A stretch of 64,000 bases of DNA from Rufibacter tibetensis (GTDB taxonomy: Bacteria; Bacteroidota; Bacteroidia; Cytophagales; Hymenobacteraceae), in the NCBI RefSeq assembly GCF_001310085.1, contig NZ_CP012643.1:5028001-5092000 (forward strand). The letters run 5' to 3'. The notes beneath the pieces were generated by a model that worked only from the letters and a program-made list of their open reading frames with translations, was not told the DNA's origin and made no database searches. Every line of letters begins with the position of its first letter. Within the stretch, counting starts at the first letter, position 1. Shown piece after piece: positions 46,495-55,101 of this stretch. A program made the position numbers and the translations under genes.

Positions 46495-47694
46495 ATGGAA
46501 AGCACAAGTAATAGAATAAAGGAAGTTTATGTAATCTCGGCTGTCAGGACCCCTATCGGGAGTTTCGGCGGAGCTTTGGCTAGTTTGACTGCTCCTCAAC
46601 TGGGGGCCATTGCCATAAAAGGCGCTTTAGAAAAAGCCGGGATTGACAAAAACCTGGTACAGGAAGTAATTATGGGCAATGTGTTGTCTGCCAACGTAGG
46701 GCAGGCACCGGCTCGTCAGGCAGCTATTGGCGCCGGATTAGGATATGAAGTGGAATGTACCACGATCAATAAAGTATGCGCTTCTGGTTCTAAAGCCATT
46801 ATGTTCGCCTCGCAAGCCATTATGCTGGGCCACAAAGACATTATTGTTGCCGGCGGAATGGAGAGCATGTCTAACGTACCGTATTACCTGGACAAAGCCC
46901 GCTTCGGCGCGAAGATGGGCCACGGGCAGATGATTGACGGCTTGGTGAAAGACGGCCTTTGGGATGTGTACAATGACTACCACATGGGTAGTGCCGCTGA
47001 AAACACAGCCCGTGAATTGGGAATCACCCGCGAGATGCAGGATGAGTACGCCATCAGCTCGTACCGCAAATCGGCGGAGGCTGCCAAAGCTGGTTTCCTG
47101 AAAGACGAAATCATTCCAGTAGAAATCCCACAGCGCGGCAAAGACCCTATCTTCATCACCGAAGACGAAGAATACAGCAAAGTGAACTTCGAAAAAATTC
47201 CGGGTTTACGCCCTGTGTTTGACAAAGAAGGTACCGTAACCGCTGCCAACGCTTCAACCTTAAATGACGGAGCCGCTGCCCTTCTGCTCATGAGCAAAGA
47301 AAAAGCAGAAGAACTTGGCGTTACTCCTATTGCCAGAATCCTTGGTTTCGCGGATGCGGAACAGGAGCCGAAATGGTTTACCACCACCCCAGCGTTGGCT
47401 ATTCCTAAAGCTTTGAAAGTGTCTGGCGTAGATCCTTCAGAAGTTGACTTCTACGAGATTAATGAAGCATTCTCTGTGGTTTCTTTGGCCAACAACCAAA
47501 AGCTGGGCTTAGAAGGCGGGAACGTAAACGTGTACGGTGGAGCCGTTTCTTTAGGACACCCATTAGGAGCTTCCGGTGCGCGTATTGTGACTACGTTGAT
47601 CAACGTGCTGCACAAAAAGAACGGCAAAATTGGCGTAACTGGCATCTGCAACGGCGGTGGCGGAGCATCGGCTATTGTGCTGGAGCGCATGTAG
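46495..47694 (+). CDS. acetyl-CoA C-acyltransferase (thiolase II family)
   Basis: A 399-residue thiolase from ATG 46495; the frame opens earlier at a TTG (46450) but the family start is KEVYVISAVRTPIGSFGGAL. Active-site residues are Cys95 (INKVCASGSKA), His355 (SLGHPLGASGAR) and Cys385 (GICNGGGGAS). It carries out acetyl-CoA condensation or beta-ketoacyl-CoA cleavage. It stands alone with a strong terminator, so a fatty-acid or acetoacetyl-CoA role cannot be resolved. Confidence 0.94.
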   Translation: MESTSNRIKEVYVISAVRTPIGSFGGALASLTAPQLGAIAIKGALEKAGIDKNLVQEVIMGNVLSANVGQAPARQAAIGAGLGYEVECTTINKVCASGSKAIMFASQAIMLGHKDIIVAGGMESMSNVPYYLDKARFGAKMGHGQMIDGLVKDGLWDVYNDYHMGSAAENTARELGITREMQDEYAISSYRKSAEAAKAGFLKDEIIPVEIPQRGKDPIFITEDEEYSKVNFEKIPGLRPVFDKEGTVTAANASTLNDGAAALLLMSKEKAEELGVTPIARILGFADAEQEPKWFTTTPALAIPKALKVSGVDPSEVDFYEINEAFSVVSLANNQKLGLEGGNVNVYGGAVSLGHPLGASGARIVTTLINVLHKKNGKIGVTGICNGGGGASAIVLERM

Positions 47695-47719
47695 GACCAA
47701 GTTGAATTATACTAATTGT

Positions 47720-47752
47720 AAAAAGCCTTACGTTACATGTAAGGCTTTTTTT
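47720..47752 (+). terminator. rho-independent terminator of the thiolase gene
   Basis: Stem AAAAAGCCTTAC (47720-47731) with GTAAGGCTTTTT (from 47739), a 7-nt loop and a T-tract. It starts 26 bp past the stop. Confidence 0.88.
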
Positions 47753-47766
47753 GTTGTTTTGTATCC

Positions 47767-49092
47767 ATGAAAAGGATTCTGTTTCTCTTTGGGTTTTTGT
47801 TTATTTCCTTAGGATTCCAGCTGGAATCCCAAGCACAGGTTAGGGTGGTCACCTACCATGATTCCCTGCAATCGGCTATCAAGGAGGTGTACTTCATAAA
47901 ATCCACCACAGATTCTGTCATGCACGGCTACTACCGCAAATACTACCCTACCGGTCAACTGGAAGCAATGGTAAAAGTAGTGGAAGACAAACGCGACAGC
48001 CTCTATACCGAGTTCTTTCCTAACGGTACTCCCAAACTTACCGTACCTTACAAGGAAGGCAAAAAGAACGGACCTTTTTCAGCCATCTACCCCAACGGGA
48101 AGAAGCTGCAGGAGGGCCAATACGTGAACGACCTGCAATCTGGTCCTTTCAGAAGCTACCATGAGAATGGCCAATTAAAACAAGAGACTACGTTTGTGGA
48201 GGGTTTTCCTGAAGGTTCGGTAAAAGAGTATTTCCCAGACGGGAAACTGAAATCGGAGATCACGTACACCCGCAAAGTACAAAGCGGCGTAGCCAGAACC
48301 TTCCACCCTAATGGCGAGAAAGAATCTGAAGCCAAATACCGCAACGGCATGATAGAGGGCGGATACCGCACCTTCTATGACAATGGCCAACTGGAGACTG
48401 AAACCATCAGCCTGGGCCCAACCAAACCTGCTACTTTTAAGACCTACTACAAATCGGGCAAACTCATGACCGAAGGAAGTGTGTTGGCGGGCAAGCCCGA
48501 GGGACCTTCCGTGGCCTATTACGAGAACGGACAACGCCGCGCCACCCTCACCTATAGCAAAGGGGTGCGGGTTGGTTTAGCCCAATCTTTTGACGAGAAT
48601 GGCAAGCTGCAGCAGGAAATAAAGTACAGCAACAACGAGCGCGACCGCAAGATCACCCGCTACTATCCTACTGGCGTTATTGCGGCCCAAGAGGAGTACA
48701 AGGACAACAAGCGCGTGGGCACCTGGCAGGAATTCCATGAAAACAAACAGGTTAAAACCACAGAGCCGTACAAAAATGGTAAGATCAATGGCGAACGCCT
48801 CACCTTCCATGACAACAGTCAGCCAGAATCTAAAGCAACGTACCTGAACGGAAAAATCATCAGTACGCTGGTCACCTATTTCCCTTCTGGCAAAGTGAAG
48901 TCAGAGACCTTCTACAAAGACGGGCTTCGCTTCGGCACCTTCAAGCAACTCTACGAGAACGGCAAAACCGAAATGGCCGGCACCTTCCGTAACAACCGCG
49001 AGACCGGCACCTGGACTTACTTTGACGAAACAGGCAAGCCCACCAAAAAAGTGGAATACCGTAACGGCCAAGTTATTGCTGATAAAAAGTAG
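47767..49092 (+). CDS. secreted MORN/YwqK-type repeat protein
   Basis: A 441-residue secreted protein (signal MKRILFLFGFLFISLGFQLE) built almost entirely of short repeats of about 23 residues with the pattern [YF]xxGxxxxExxYxxGxxxGxxxxYxxNGxL (e.g. YYPTGQLEAMVKVVEDKRDS, YHENGQLKQETTFVEGFPEG, YYENGQRRATLTYSKGVRVG). These are MORN-like/YwqK repeats that form an extended beta-sheet. In Bacteroidota, such proteins are often annotated as antitoxin-like, a label that says little here. The role is probably structural or binding; no catalytic site is visible. Confidence 0.85.
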   Translation: MKRILFLFGFLFISLGFQLESQAQVRVVTYHDSLQSAIKEVYFIKSTTDSVMHGYYRKYYPTGQLEAMVKVVEDKRDSLYTEFFPNGTPKLTVPYKEGKKNGPFSAIYPNGKKLQEGQYVNDLQSGPFRSYHENGQLKQETTFVEGFPEGSVKEYFPDGKLKSEITYTRKVQSGVARTFHPNGEKESEAKYRNGMIEGGYRTFYDNGQLETETISLGPTKPATFKTYYKSGKLMTEGSVLAGKPEGPSVAYYENGQRRATLTYSKGVRVGLAQSFDENGKLQQEIKYSNNERDRKITRYYPTGVIAAQEEYKDNKRVGTWQEFHENKQVKTTEPYKNGKINGERLTFHDNSQPESKATYLNGKIISTLVTYFPSGKVKSETFYKDGLRFGTFKQLYENGKTEMAGTFRNNRETGTWTYFDETGKPTKKVEYRNGQVIADKK

Positions 49093-49422
49093 TTGCTTAT
49101 TGTTGAATTGATTTTCAACCCATATTCAGAAAACTAGACAAAAAGGCGAAGCTTGTGCAGGAATTAAATCTTACACCGGTCTCACCCTTTTCATGGGAAG
49201 CGGAGGTGTCATAGTAAGCCTATGGATTTGTTTTAGGAAATAATCCACCTAAAAAATTCCATCCATCAACCACTAGCAACTAACAACCACCTCTCCCCTT
49301 TTAGTCTGATTTTCAGAAAACAACCTAAAAACAGCCTAACGAGGGTTAGGTTCTAAGGTAAAAAATTTCGCCTATTCCTTTTTCCGCCGTACTTTAGGCG
49401 TCTAAACCAGACTTTTCAGACT
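49093..49422. other. promoter region of the biotin operon
   Basis: No gene. It contains a recurrent 17-bp motif (49316-49332, minus), a short inverted repeat CCTAAC-GAGG-GTTAGG (49335-49350) and a promoter-like pair (listed separately). Confidence 0.45.
49366..49397 (+). promoter_or_regulatory. candidate Bacteroidota-type promoter for bioB
   Basis: TTTCG at 49366-49370 and TACTTTAG at 49390-49397 resemble the TTTG and TAnnTTTG boxes of the Bacteroidota primary sigma factor, separated by about 20 bp and 25 bp before ATG 49423. The inverted repeat at 49335-49350 just upstream could be an operator; this is inference. Confidence 0.4.
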
Positions 49423-50460
49423 ATGACGGATGCCCTGAACACTGCTCCACTTCGCACAGATTGGACCATGGATGAAATTCGCGCCATCTACTATAAACCT
49501 GTGTTGGAACTCATTGTAGAAGCTTCACAGGTACACAAACAATTTCAGGCTACCGGTGAGGTGCAGGTATGTACTTTACTCTCGGTGAAAACCGGAGGCT
49601 GTCCCGAAGACTGTGCCTATTGCCCGCAGGCGGCCCGCTACCATACAGAGGTAAAGGCCCATAAACTGCTGAGCAACGAGGTAGTATTAGATGCTGCCCG
49701 CAAAGCCAAAGAAGGTGGTTCTACCCGTTTCTGCATGGGTGCCGCCTGGCGCGAAGTTCGCGACAACCGCGACTTTGACCGGGTGCTGGAAATGGTGGAA
49801 GGCGTAAACGAAATGGGTCTGGAAGTGTGCTGTACCTTAGGCATGGTGAATGAGTACCAGGCTGAACGTTTAAAGCAAGCCGGCCTTTACGCCTACAACC
49901 ACAACCTGGACACCTCAGAAGAAAACTATAGCAACATCATCACCACCCGTACCTACGGTGACCGCTTGGGCACTATTGAAAATGTACGCAAAGCGGGTAT
50001 CTCTGTATGTAGCGGTGGCATCATAGGCCTTGGCGAAACAGACGATGACCGCATTGCTATGCTGCACGTGCTCAGCAACCTGCCGCAGCACCCAGAATCT
50101 GTGCCGGTGAACGCATTAGTTCCAGTAGAAGGTACCCCGTTGGCCGAACAGCCTCGCGTAAGTGTCTGGGAAATGGTGCGCATGATTGCTACTGCCCGTA
50201 TCTTAATGCCGAAGACCATGGTACGCTTATCGGCGGGCCGTCAGGAAATGCCGGTAAGTGAGCAGGCACTTTGCTTTTTAGCGGGAGCTAACTCCATCTT
50301 CTCCGGTGATAAACTGTTAACCACCCCTAACCCTGGCTTCGCAGACGATAAAGCGATGTTTGAGTTGCTGGGTCTAAACCCACGCAAATCCTTCAAGGCA
50401 GAAACCTCTTGCGGCGGCACGGTAGATGTATCTGCGGAAGCTGCGCTTGCTGCTGAATAA
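49423..50460 (+). CDS. bioB: biotin synthase
   Basis: A 345-residue radical SAM enzyme with [13 protein letters not shown] (Cys60, Cys64, Cys67 for the 4Fe-4S cluster), [29 protein letters not shown] and RLSAGRQEM (Arg of the 2Fe-2S site). It inserts sulfur into dethiobiotin, the last step of biotin synthesis. First gene of the plus-strand bioB-F-D-A operon; bioF starts 9 bp later. Confidence 0.97.
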   Translation: MTDALNTAPLRTDWTMDEIRAIYYKPVLELIVEASQVHKQFQATGEVQVCTLLSVKTGGCPEDCAYCPQAARYHTEVKAHKLLSNEVVLDAARKAKEGGSTRFCMGAAWREVRDNRDFDRVLEMVEGVNEMGLEVCCTLGMVNEYQAERLKQAGLYAYNHNLDTSEENYSNIITTRTYGDRLGTIENVRKAGISVCSGGIIGLGETDDDRIAMLHVLSNLPQHPESVPVNALVPVEGTPLAEQPRVSVWEMVRMIATARILMPKTMVRLSAGRQEMPVSEQALCFLAGANSIFSGDKLLTTPNPGFADDKAMFELLGLNPRKSFKAETSCGGTVDVSAEAALAAE

Positions 50461-50469
50461 ACAATACGA

Positions 50470-51627
50470 ATGGTTCCGGAACGTCTGCTACGCCAGTTAG
50501 AGGCAAGAGCCCAGAAAGGTACGCTACGGAAATTAACGGTTCCTGCCTCAGGTTTGATAGACTTCAGCTCCAATGATTATTTGGGGCTGAAGTCTTCAGA
50601 AGTTCTGGCCCAGGCTATTGCAGCTGAGTTAGGTTCTACCCCAGCCCACGGTGCGGCAGGATCTCGGTTACTAAGTGGCAATACAACTTACGCAGAAGAA
50701 CTGGAAGAGGAACTGGCTGCCTTTCACGGGGCAGAAGCAGCCCTCCTGTTTAACTCGGGGTATGCGGCTAATGTAGGTTTCTTCTCGGCAGTACCTCAGC
50801 GGGGCGACACTATCTTCTATGACGAGGCAAGCCATGCTTCTATCAAAGAAGGGATTAGGTTAAGTTTTGCGCAGAGTTTCCCATTTCGGCACAATGACCT
50901 GGAAGACCTGCAGCAGAAACTGAAGCGCGCGCAGGGAGATGTGTACGTGGCCGTAGAATCTCTGTATTCAATGGATGGTGACTTTGCACCGTTACCAGAA
51001 TTGGTGACTCTTTGCCAGGAGAAGGGATTGTATCTGGTGGTAGATGAGGCGCATTCAAATGGGCTTTACGGCTCTAAAGGAGAAGGCCTAGTTTCTGCAT
51101 TGCACCTGGAAGAAAAAGTGTTTGCCCGCATCATGACCTTCGGGAAAGCAGTGGGTACGCACGGGGCTGCTGTGGTAGGACCTAAAGTGCTCCAGCAATT
51201 TCTCCTGAACTTCAGCCGGCCTTTCATTTACACGACTGCCCTGCCCCTGGCTTCCCTGGTTTCCATAAGACAAGCGTACCGGCTGCTTCCTGGGCTAACC
51301 GAAGAAAGAACGATAGTTCATCAACTGGTAGAAACGTACCAAACCAGCCTCCAGACAAAAGGTATTTTCCTGCCCCTTTCAGAAAAACAGCCTTATAACA
51401 GCCCCATTCAAGCCTGGCCGTTGGCTGATCCGGTGGCTCTTCGGGCTTTGTCAAATCAATTACAAACCAGTGGCTTTGATGTTCGTCCGGTTTTCAGCCC
51501 TACCGTACCAGTTGGCAAAGAGCGGTTGCGGCTGGTGCTGCACGCTTTCAACACTTCAGCCCAAGTAGAAGAATTATGCACCCTGCTTACCCAGCATTCC
51601 CCAAAAGATATTTCGTTACTGGCATAG
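50470..51627 (+). CDS. bioF: 8-amino-7-oxononanoate synthase
   Basis: A 385-residue PLP enzyme of the alpha-oxoamine synthase family. IDFSSNDYLGLKSSEVLAQA, the Gly-rich AAGSRLLSGNTTYAEELE, VVDEAHSNGLYG and the PLP lysine motif IMTFGKAVGTHGAA (Lys226) are present. It condenses pimeloyl-thioester with alanine. The last 52 bases overlap the start of bioD in another frame, typical of coupled translation. Confidence 0.95.
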   Translation: MVPERLLRQLEARAQKGTLRKLTVPASGLIDFSSNDYLGLKSSEVLAQAIAAELGSTPAHGAAGSRLLSGNTTYAEELEEELAAFHGAEAALLFNSGYAANVGFFSAVPQRGDTIFYDEASHASIKEGIRLSFAQSFPFRHNDLEDLQQKLKRAQGDVYVAVESLYSMDGDFAPLPELVTLCQEKGLYLVVDEAHSNGLYGSKGEGLVSALHLEEKVFARIMTFGKAVGTHGAAVVGPKVLQQFLLNFSRPFIYTTALPLASLVSIRQAYRLLPGLTEERTIVHQLVETYQTSLQTKGIFLPLSEKQPYNSPIQAWPLADPVALRALSNQLQTSGFDVRPVFSPTVPVGKERLRLVLHAFNTSAQVEELCTLLTQHSPKDISLLA

Positions 51628-52226
51628 GCACTGACGTGGGTAAAACCATAGCCGCCGCCGTGCTCACAGAAGCCTTGCAGGCAGATTATTGGAAGCCTGT
51701 GCAGGCAGGAAATCTTGAGTTCACTGACACCCATACTGTTCAAAGTCTGCTTTCTAATTCCCGCTCTGTTTTCCACCCGGAGGCCTATAGACTCCAGATG
51801 CCGGCTTCTCCGCATACTGCCGCTGCCGCCGAGAACAGGGAACTAAGGTTGGAAGAAATTGTGCTGCCAGAAACAAGAAACCACCTGATTGTGGAAGGTG
51901 CGGGAGGTGTAATGGTGCCCTTAAACAACAGAGAACTGGTACTGGACCTTATCCAGAAGCTACAATTGGAAGTGGTGCTTGTTTCCAGAAATTATCTGGG
52001 AAGTATAAACCATACCCTGATGACAGTGGAAGTTCTAAGGAGCCGGAACATCTCCATTGCGGGTATCCTTTTCAACGGGGCACCTACTCCCTCGTCAGAA
52101 AAGCTTATTCTGAACTACACCCAGCTATCCGCTTTCCCGCGGCTATTAGAGGAATTTAATTTTGATAAAGCAATGGTGGTTCGCTACGCCCAAACCTTTC
52201 AGGAATATTTCAAAAACCATGCATAA
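51576..52226 (+). CDS. bioD: dethiobiotin synthetase
   Basis: A 216-residue ATP-dependent carboxylase-like enzyme with P-loop FVTGIGTDVGKTIAA (Lys23, Thr24), the substrate-binding YWKPVQAG and VEGAGGVMVPL. It closes the ureido ring of dethiobiotin. It overlaps bioF at its start, and bioA starts inside its last codons (ATGCATAA). Confidence 0.95.
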   Translation: MHPAYPAFPKRYFVTGIGTDVGKTIAAAVLTEALQADYWKPVQAGNLEFTDTHTVQSLLSNSRSVFHPEAYRLQMPASPHTAAAAENRELRLEEIVLPETRNHLIVEGAGGVMVPLNNRELVLDLIQKLQLEVVLVSRNYLGSINHTLMTVEVLRSRNISIAGILFNGAPTPSSEKLILNYTQLSAFPRLLEEFNFDKAMVVRYAQTFQEYFKNHA

Positions 52227-53505
52227 CAGCCTTTCTGAACGTGACCAGCAGGTAAACTGGCATCCGTATACCCAGATGCAAACGGCTCCCCCACCCATAG
52301 GCATTGTGCGCGGGGAAGGGGCCGTCTTGTATTCTGAAGACGGAAAAGAATACATAGACGCGGTTTCATCCTGGTGGGTAAACATTCACGGGCACGCTCA
52401 TCCGCACATAGCGGAGCGGGTAAGCCAACAGTTGCACACCTTAGAGCACGTTATTTTTGCTGGTTTCACCCACGCCCCAGCTGTAGAACTCTCAGAACGG
52501 CTCTTGAAGCTTCTTCCCGCTAACCAATCGCGGGTCTTCTATACCGACAATGGGTCAACTGCCGTAGAAGTAGCCCTGAAGATGGCCTTGCAGTTCTGGT
52601 TTAACCAAGGCATCAATAAAACCAAAATTATTGCCTTTGAAGGAAGCTACCACGGTGACACCTTCGGGGCTATGTCCGTAAGCGAGCGTTCGGTTTTCAC
52701 CCGTCCTTTTCAGCAATATTTGTTTGATGTGGCGTTTTTACCCGTGCCAGTTCCGGACCAGGAAGAAGCCGTGCTTGCCCAACTGGAAAAATTGCTCGCG
52801 CAGGAAGACATTGCTGCCTTTGTCTTTGAACCCCTGGTCTTGGGAACAGCCGGTATGGTCATGTACTCCCCTGAGATTATGGATAAATTGCTGGCGCTAT
52901 GCCGAGAAAGAAATGTCGTTATCATAGCCGATGAAGTGATGACGGGATTTGGAAGAACGGGTAAACGATTCGCCTGTGACTATCTAAATCAAGAGCCAGA
53001 CCTGATGTGCTTTTCTAAAGGCATCACTGGCGGAACCATGGCGTTGGGTGTTACCACCTGTTCGCACCAGATTTATGCTTCCTTCTTAAGCGAAGACAAA
53101 ACAAAAGCGCTTTTCCATGGGCATTCCTACACCGCCAACCCGATAGCCTGTGCCGCAGCCCTTGCAAGTCTTGACCTGGTGGAAGCAGCTGAGTTTCAGG
53201 AAAACTTAACGTGTATCTCCTCCTCTCATTCCGCTTTTGTCAAATCACTAGTAGGAAAGCCTGGCATCAAAGAGATTCGGCAGACCGGAACCATTCTGGC
53301 GGTGGAATTTGAGGTGGATCAGACGTCCTACTTCCATACTTTACGTGATGACTTGTACAATTTAGCCCTAGATAACGGAGTACTACTGCGCCCCTTAGGT
53401 AATATTGTGTACGTTTTACCGCCATATTGCATTACGTCTGCCCAGCTAAACCAAGTATATGGGGTTATAGAAAAAATGCGTCTCTTTGTAGCCGAGTCAT
53501 TTTAG
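52219..53505 (+). CDS. bioA: adenosylmethionine-8-amino-7-oxononanoate aminotransferase
   Basis: A 428-residue PLP aminotransferase from ATG 52219, which overlaps the bioD stop by eight bases; an in-frame upstream start would lie deep in bioD. Motifs are WHPYTQMQTAPPPIGIVRGE, SSWWVNIHGHAHPHI, GSYHGDTFGAMSV, IADEVMTGFGRTG and the PLP lysine region CFSKGITGG. It makes 7,8-diaminononanoate. Part of the bio operon. Confidence 0.95.
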   Translation: MHNSLSERDQQVNWHPYTQMQTAPPPIGIVRGEGAVLYSEDGKEYIDAVSSWWVNIHGHAHPHIAERVSQQLHTLEHVIFAGFTHAPAVELSERLLKLLPANQSRVFYTDNGSTAVEVALKMALQFWFNQGINKTKIIAFEGSYHGDTFGAMSVSERSVFTRPFQQYLFDVAFLPVPVPDQEEAVLAQLEKLLAQEDIAAFVFEPLVLGTAGMVMYSPEIMDKLLALCRERNVVIIADEVMTGFGRTGKRFACDYLNQEPDLMCFSKGITGGTMALGVTTCSHQIYASFLSEDKTKALFHGHSYTANPIACAAALASLDLVEAAEFQENLTCISSSHSAFVKSLVGKPGIKEIRQTGTILAVEFEVDQTSYFHTLRDDLYNLALDNGVLLRPLGNIVYVLPPYCITSAQLNQVYGVIEKMRLFVAESF

Positions 53506-53536
53506 CACCATTTTCAGAAAATCACCAGTAAAACAA

Positions 53537-54769
53537 ATGGACAGAGGAAGGGACCAGGAATGGATTGTCATACGAGGAGTAGGTTCTGTCTCTGGCTTAG
53601 GGGGAACTCCTGAGGAGGTGCAAGCTTCATACGCCAGCGGTAAGACAGCCTTTACGTCACTCCCTTCTTTAGGAAATGACACTCCAGTATCCCCAATTTC
53701 ACCTGCGGCTGAGCACCTGCTTCAATCCCTATTGCTGGAAAATACCACTTATACTTCCTTAGACCGCACTGTTCAGCTAGCTATTTTAGCTGCCAGGCAA
53801 GCTGTGGCCCAAGCAGGTTGGCAGAAGGAAGAAAGTGCCGCCTCTATCGGGATAAACATTGGTTCGTCCAGGGGCGCTACCGGGATGTTTGAGCAGTTTC
53901 ATGCAGATTTTCTGAAAGAGCCAGGTAAACGGCTTTCTCCCAGTGTTTCCCCTAGCACCACTTTGGGTAACGTGGCCAGTTGGGTAGCCCATGACTTGCA
54001 GGCTAGTGGTCCGCTCATCAGTCACTCGGTGACTTGCAGTACTGCCTTACAAGCTTTCGCCAATGGGGTAGCCTGGCTTAAGGCGGGTATGGCCAAACGG
54101 TTTCTGGTGGGAGGCACTGAAGCTCCGCTCACCCCGTTCACCATTGCTCAAATGAAGTCCATCGGGATCTACTCTAAATATAAAGCGGAAGAAAAGCCCT
54201 GCCGACCTTTAAACAGAGACACCAACACATTTGTACTGGGTGAAGGAGCCGCGGTGTTTGCGCTGGAAAGAATGACCTTGGGTGAAATGCAAAGTCTTGG
54301 TTTAACAGAAGCTGTTGTTTTGTTGGCAGTTGGAATGGGATATGAGCGTAGCCCCTCTAAAACAGGCCTTTCTGCAGAAGGATTTCATTTCCAGGCGGCC
54401 ATGCGTGATGCTTTGAAACAGGCTTCATTGGCACCTTCTGCTATTGACGCCCTAGTCTTACATGCTCCTGGAACAAAAGCAGGCGATTCAGCAGAGTTAC
54501 AAGCTGTAGAATCTGTGTTAGGTCCTGAGGCACCTCTTTTTTTTACAAATAAAAACCAGATTGGTCACTCACTAGGTGCTTCCGGAGCTTTGTCCGCTGA
54601 GTTAGCTATGGCTTTAGTGTCAGGCAAGGTTTCTCCTTTAAGGCAGCTTTCTACTATGCCCTTTTCTAGTTATACTGCCATTTCTTTTGTGATGGTGAAT
54701 GCTGCGGGTTTCGGAGGAAATGCAGCGAGTTTATTGCTGCATAGACTATCTCTAGATCAACAATCCTAG
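53537..54769 (+). CDS. beta-ketoacyl synthase (KAS I/II-like) in the biotin operon
   Basis: A 410-residue condensing enzyme with nucleophile Cys167 (SHSVTCSTALQAF), GGTEAPLTPF, a first His in VLHAPGTKAGD and a second in KNQIGHSLGASGAL, so the Cys-His-His triad is intact. KAS enzymes extend acyl-ACP chains with malonyl-ACP. It starts 31 bp after bioA, so it is likely co-transcribed and may serve the pimeloyl precursor. bioC and bioH are not in the operon. It is not a FabH/BioZ-type enzyme by its motifs. It could also be a general FabF paralogue. Confidence 0.85.
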   Translation: MDRGRDQEWIVIRGVGSVSGLGGTPEEVQASYASGKTAFTSLPSLGNDTPVSPISPAAEHLLQSLLLENTTYTSLDRTVQLAILAARQAVAQAGWQKEESAASIGINIGSSRGATGMFEQFHADFLKEPGKRLSPSVSPSTTLGNVASWVAHDLQASGPLISHSVTCSTALQAFANGVAWLKAGMAKRFLVGGTEAPLTPFTIAQMKSIGIYSKYKAEEKPCRPLNRDTNTFVLGEGAAVFALERMTLGEMQSLGLTEAVVLLAVGMGYERSPSKTGLSAEGFHFQAAMRDALKQASLAPSAIDALVLHAPGTKAGDSAELQAVESVLGPEAPLFFTNKNQIGHSLGASGALSAELAMALVSGKVSPLRQLSTMPFSSYTAISFVMVNAAGFGGNAASLLLHRLSLDQQS

Positions 54770-55101
54770 CCGTTTTCTTTTATAGATTACTTTCATTAAA
54801 CCGGCTATAAATCCCGTTCATCGAAATTATAGCCTAATTATCCCTCTTTTAAATGTTGTCGCCTGTAAAAAATAGATTGTTAAGATAATCCTAAATATTA
54901 AAAGATCCTTATTATTTTTAATTATTAGCTTTTCTTAATATTAAGAATTTCTATTAATTTAACTAGACACTTCTATAAAATAAATTTCAGTATTTAATTA
55001 TACTGCTATCCTTTTCATCGGAATTAGCTTACCTCCTAGTTTTACAGAGACTACTTTTGATAAACCTCAATGGTACTATCTCTTACTATTGTTATCAAAA
55101 A
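54770..55101. other. AT-rich gap upstream of the T9SS cargo gene
   Basis: No gene. Very AT-rich; the promoter for the large surface protein should be here, but no single box stands out. Confidence 0.45.
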
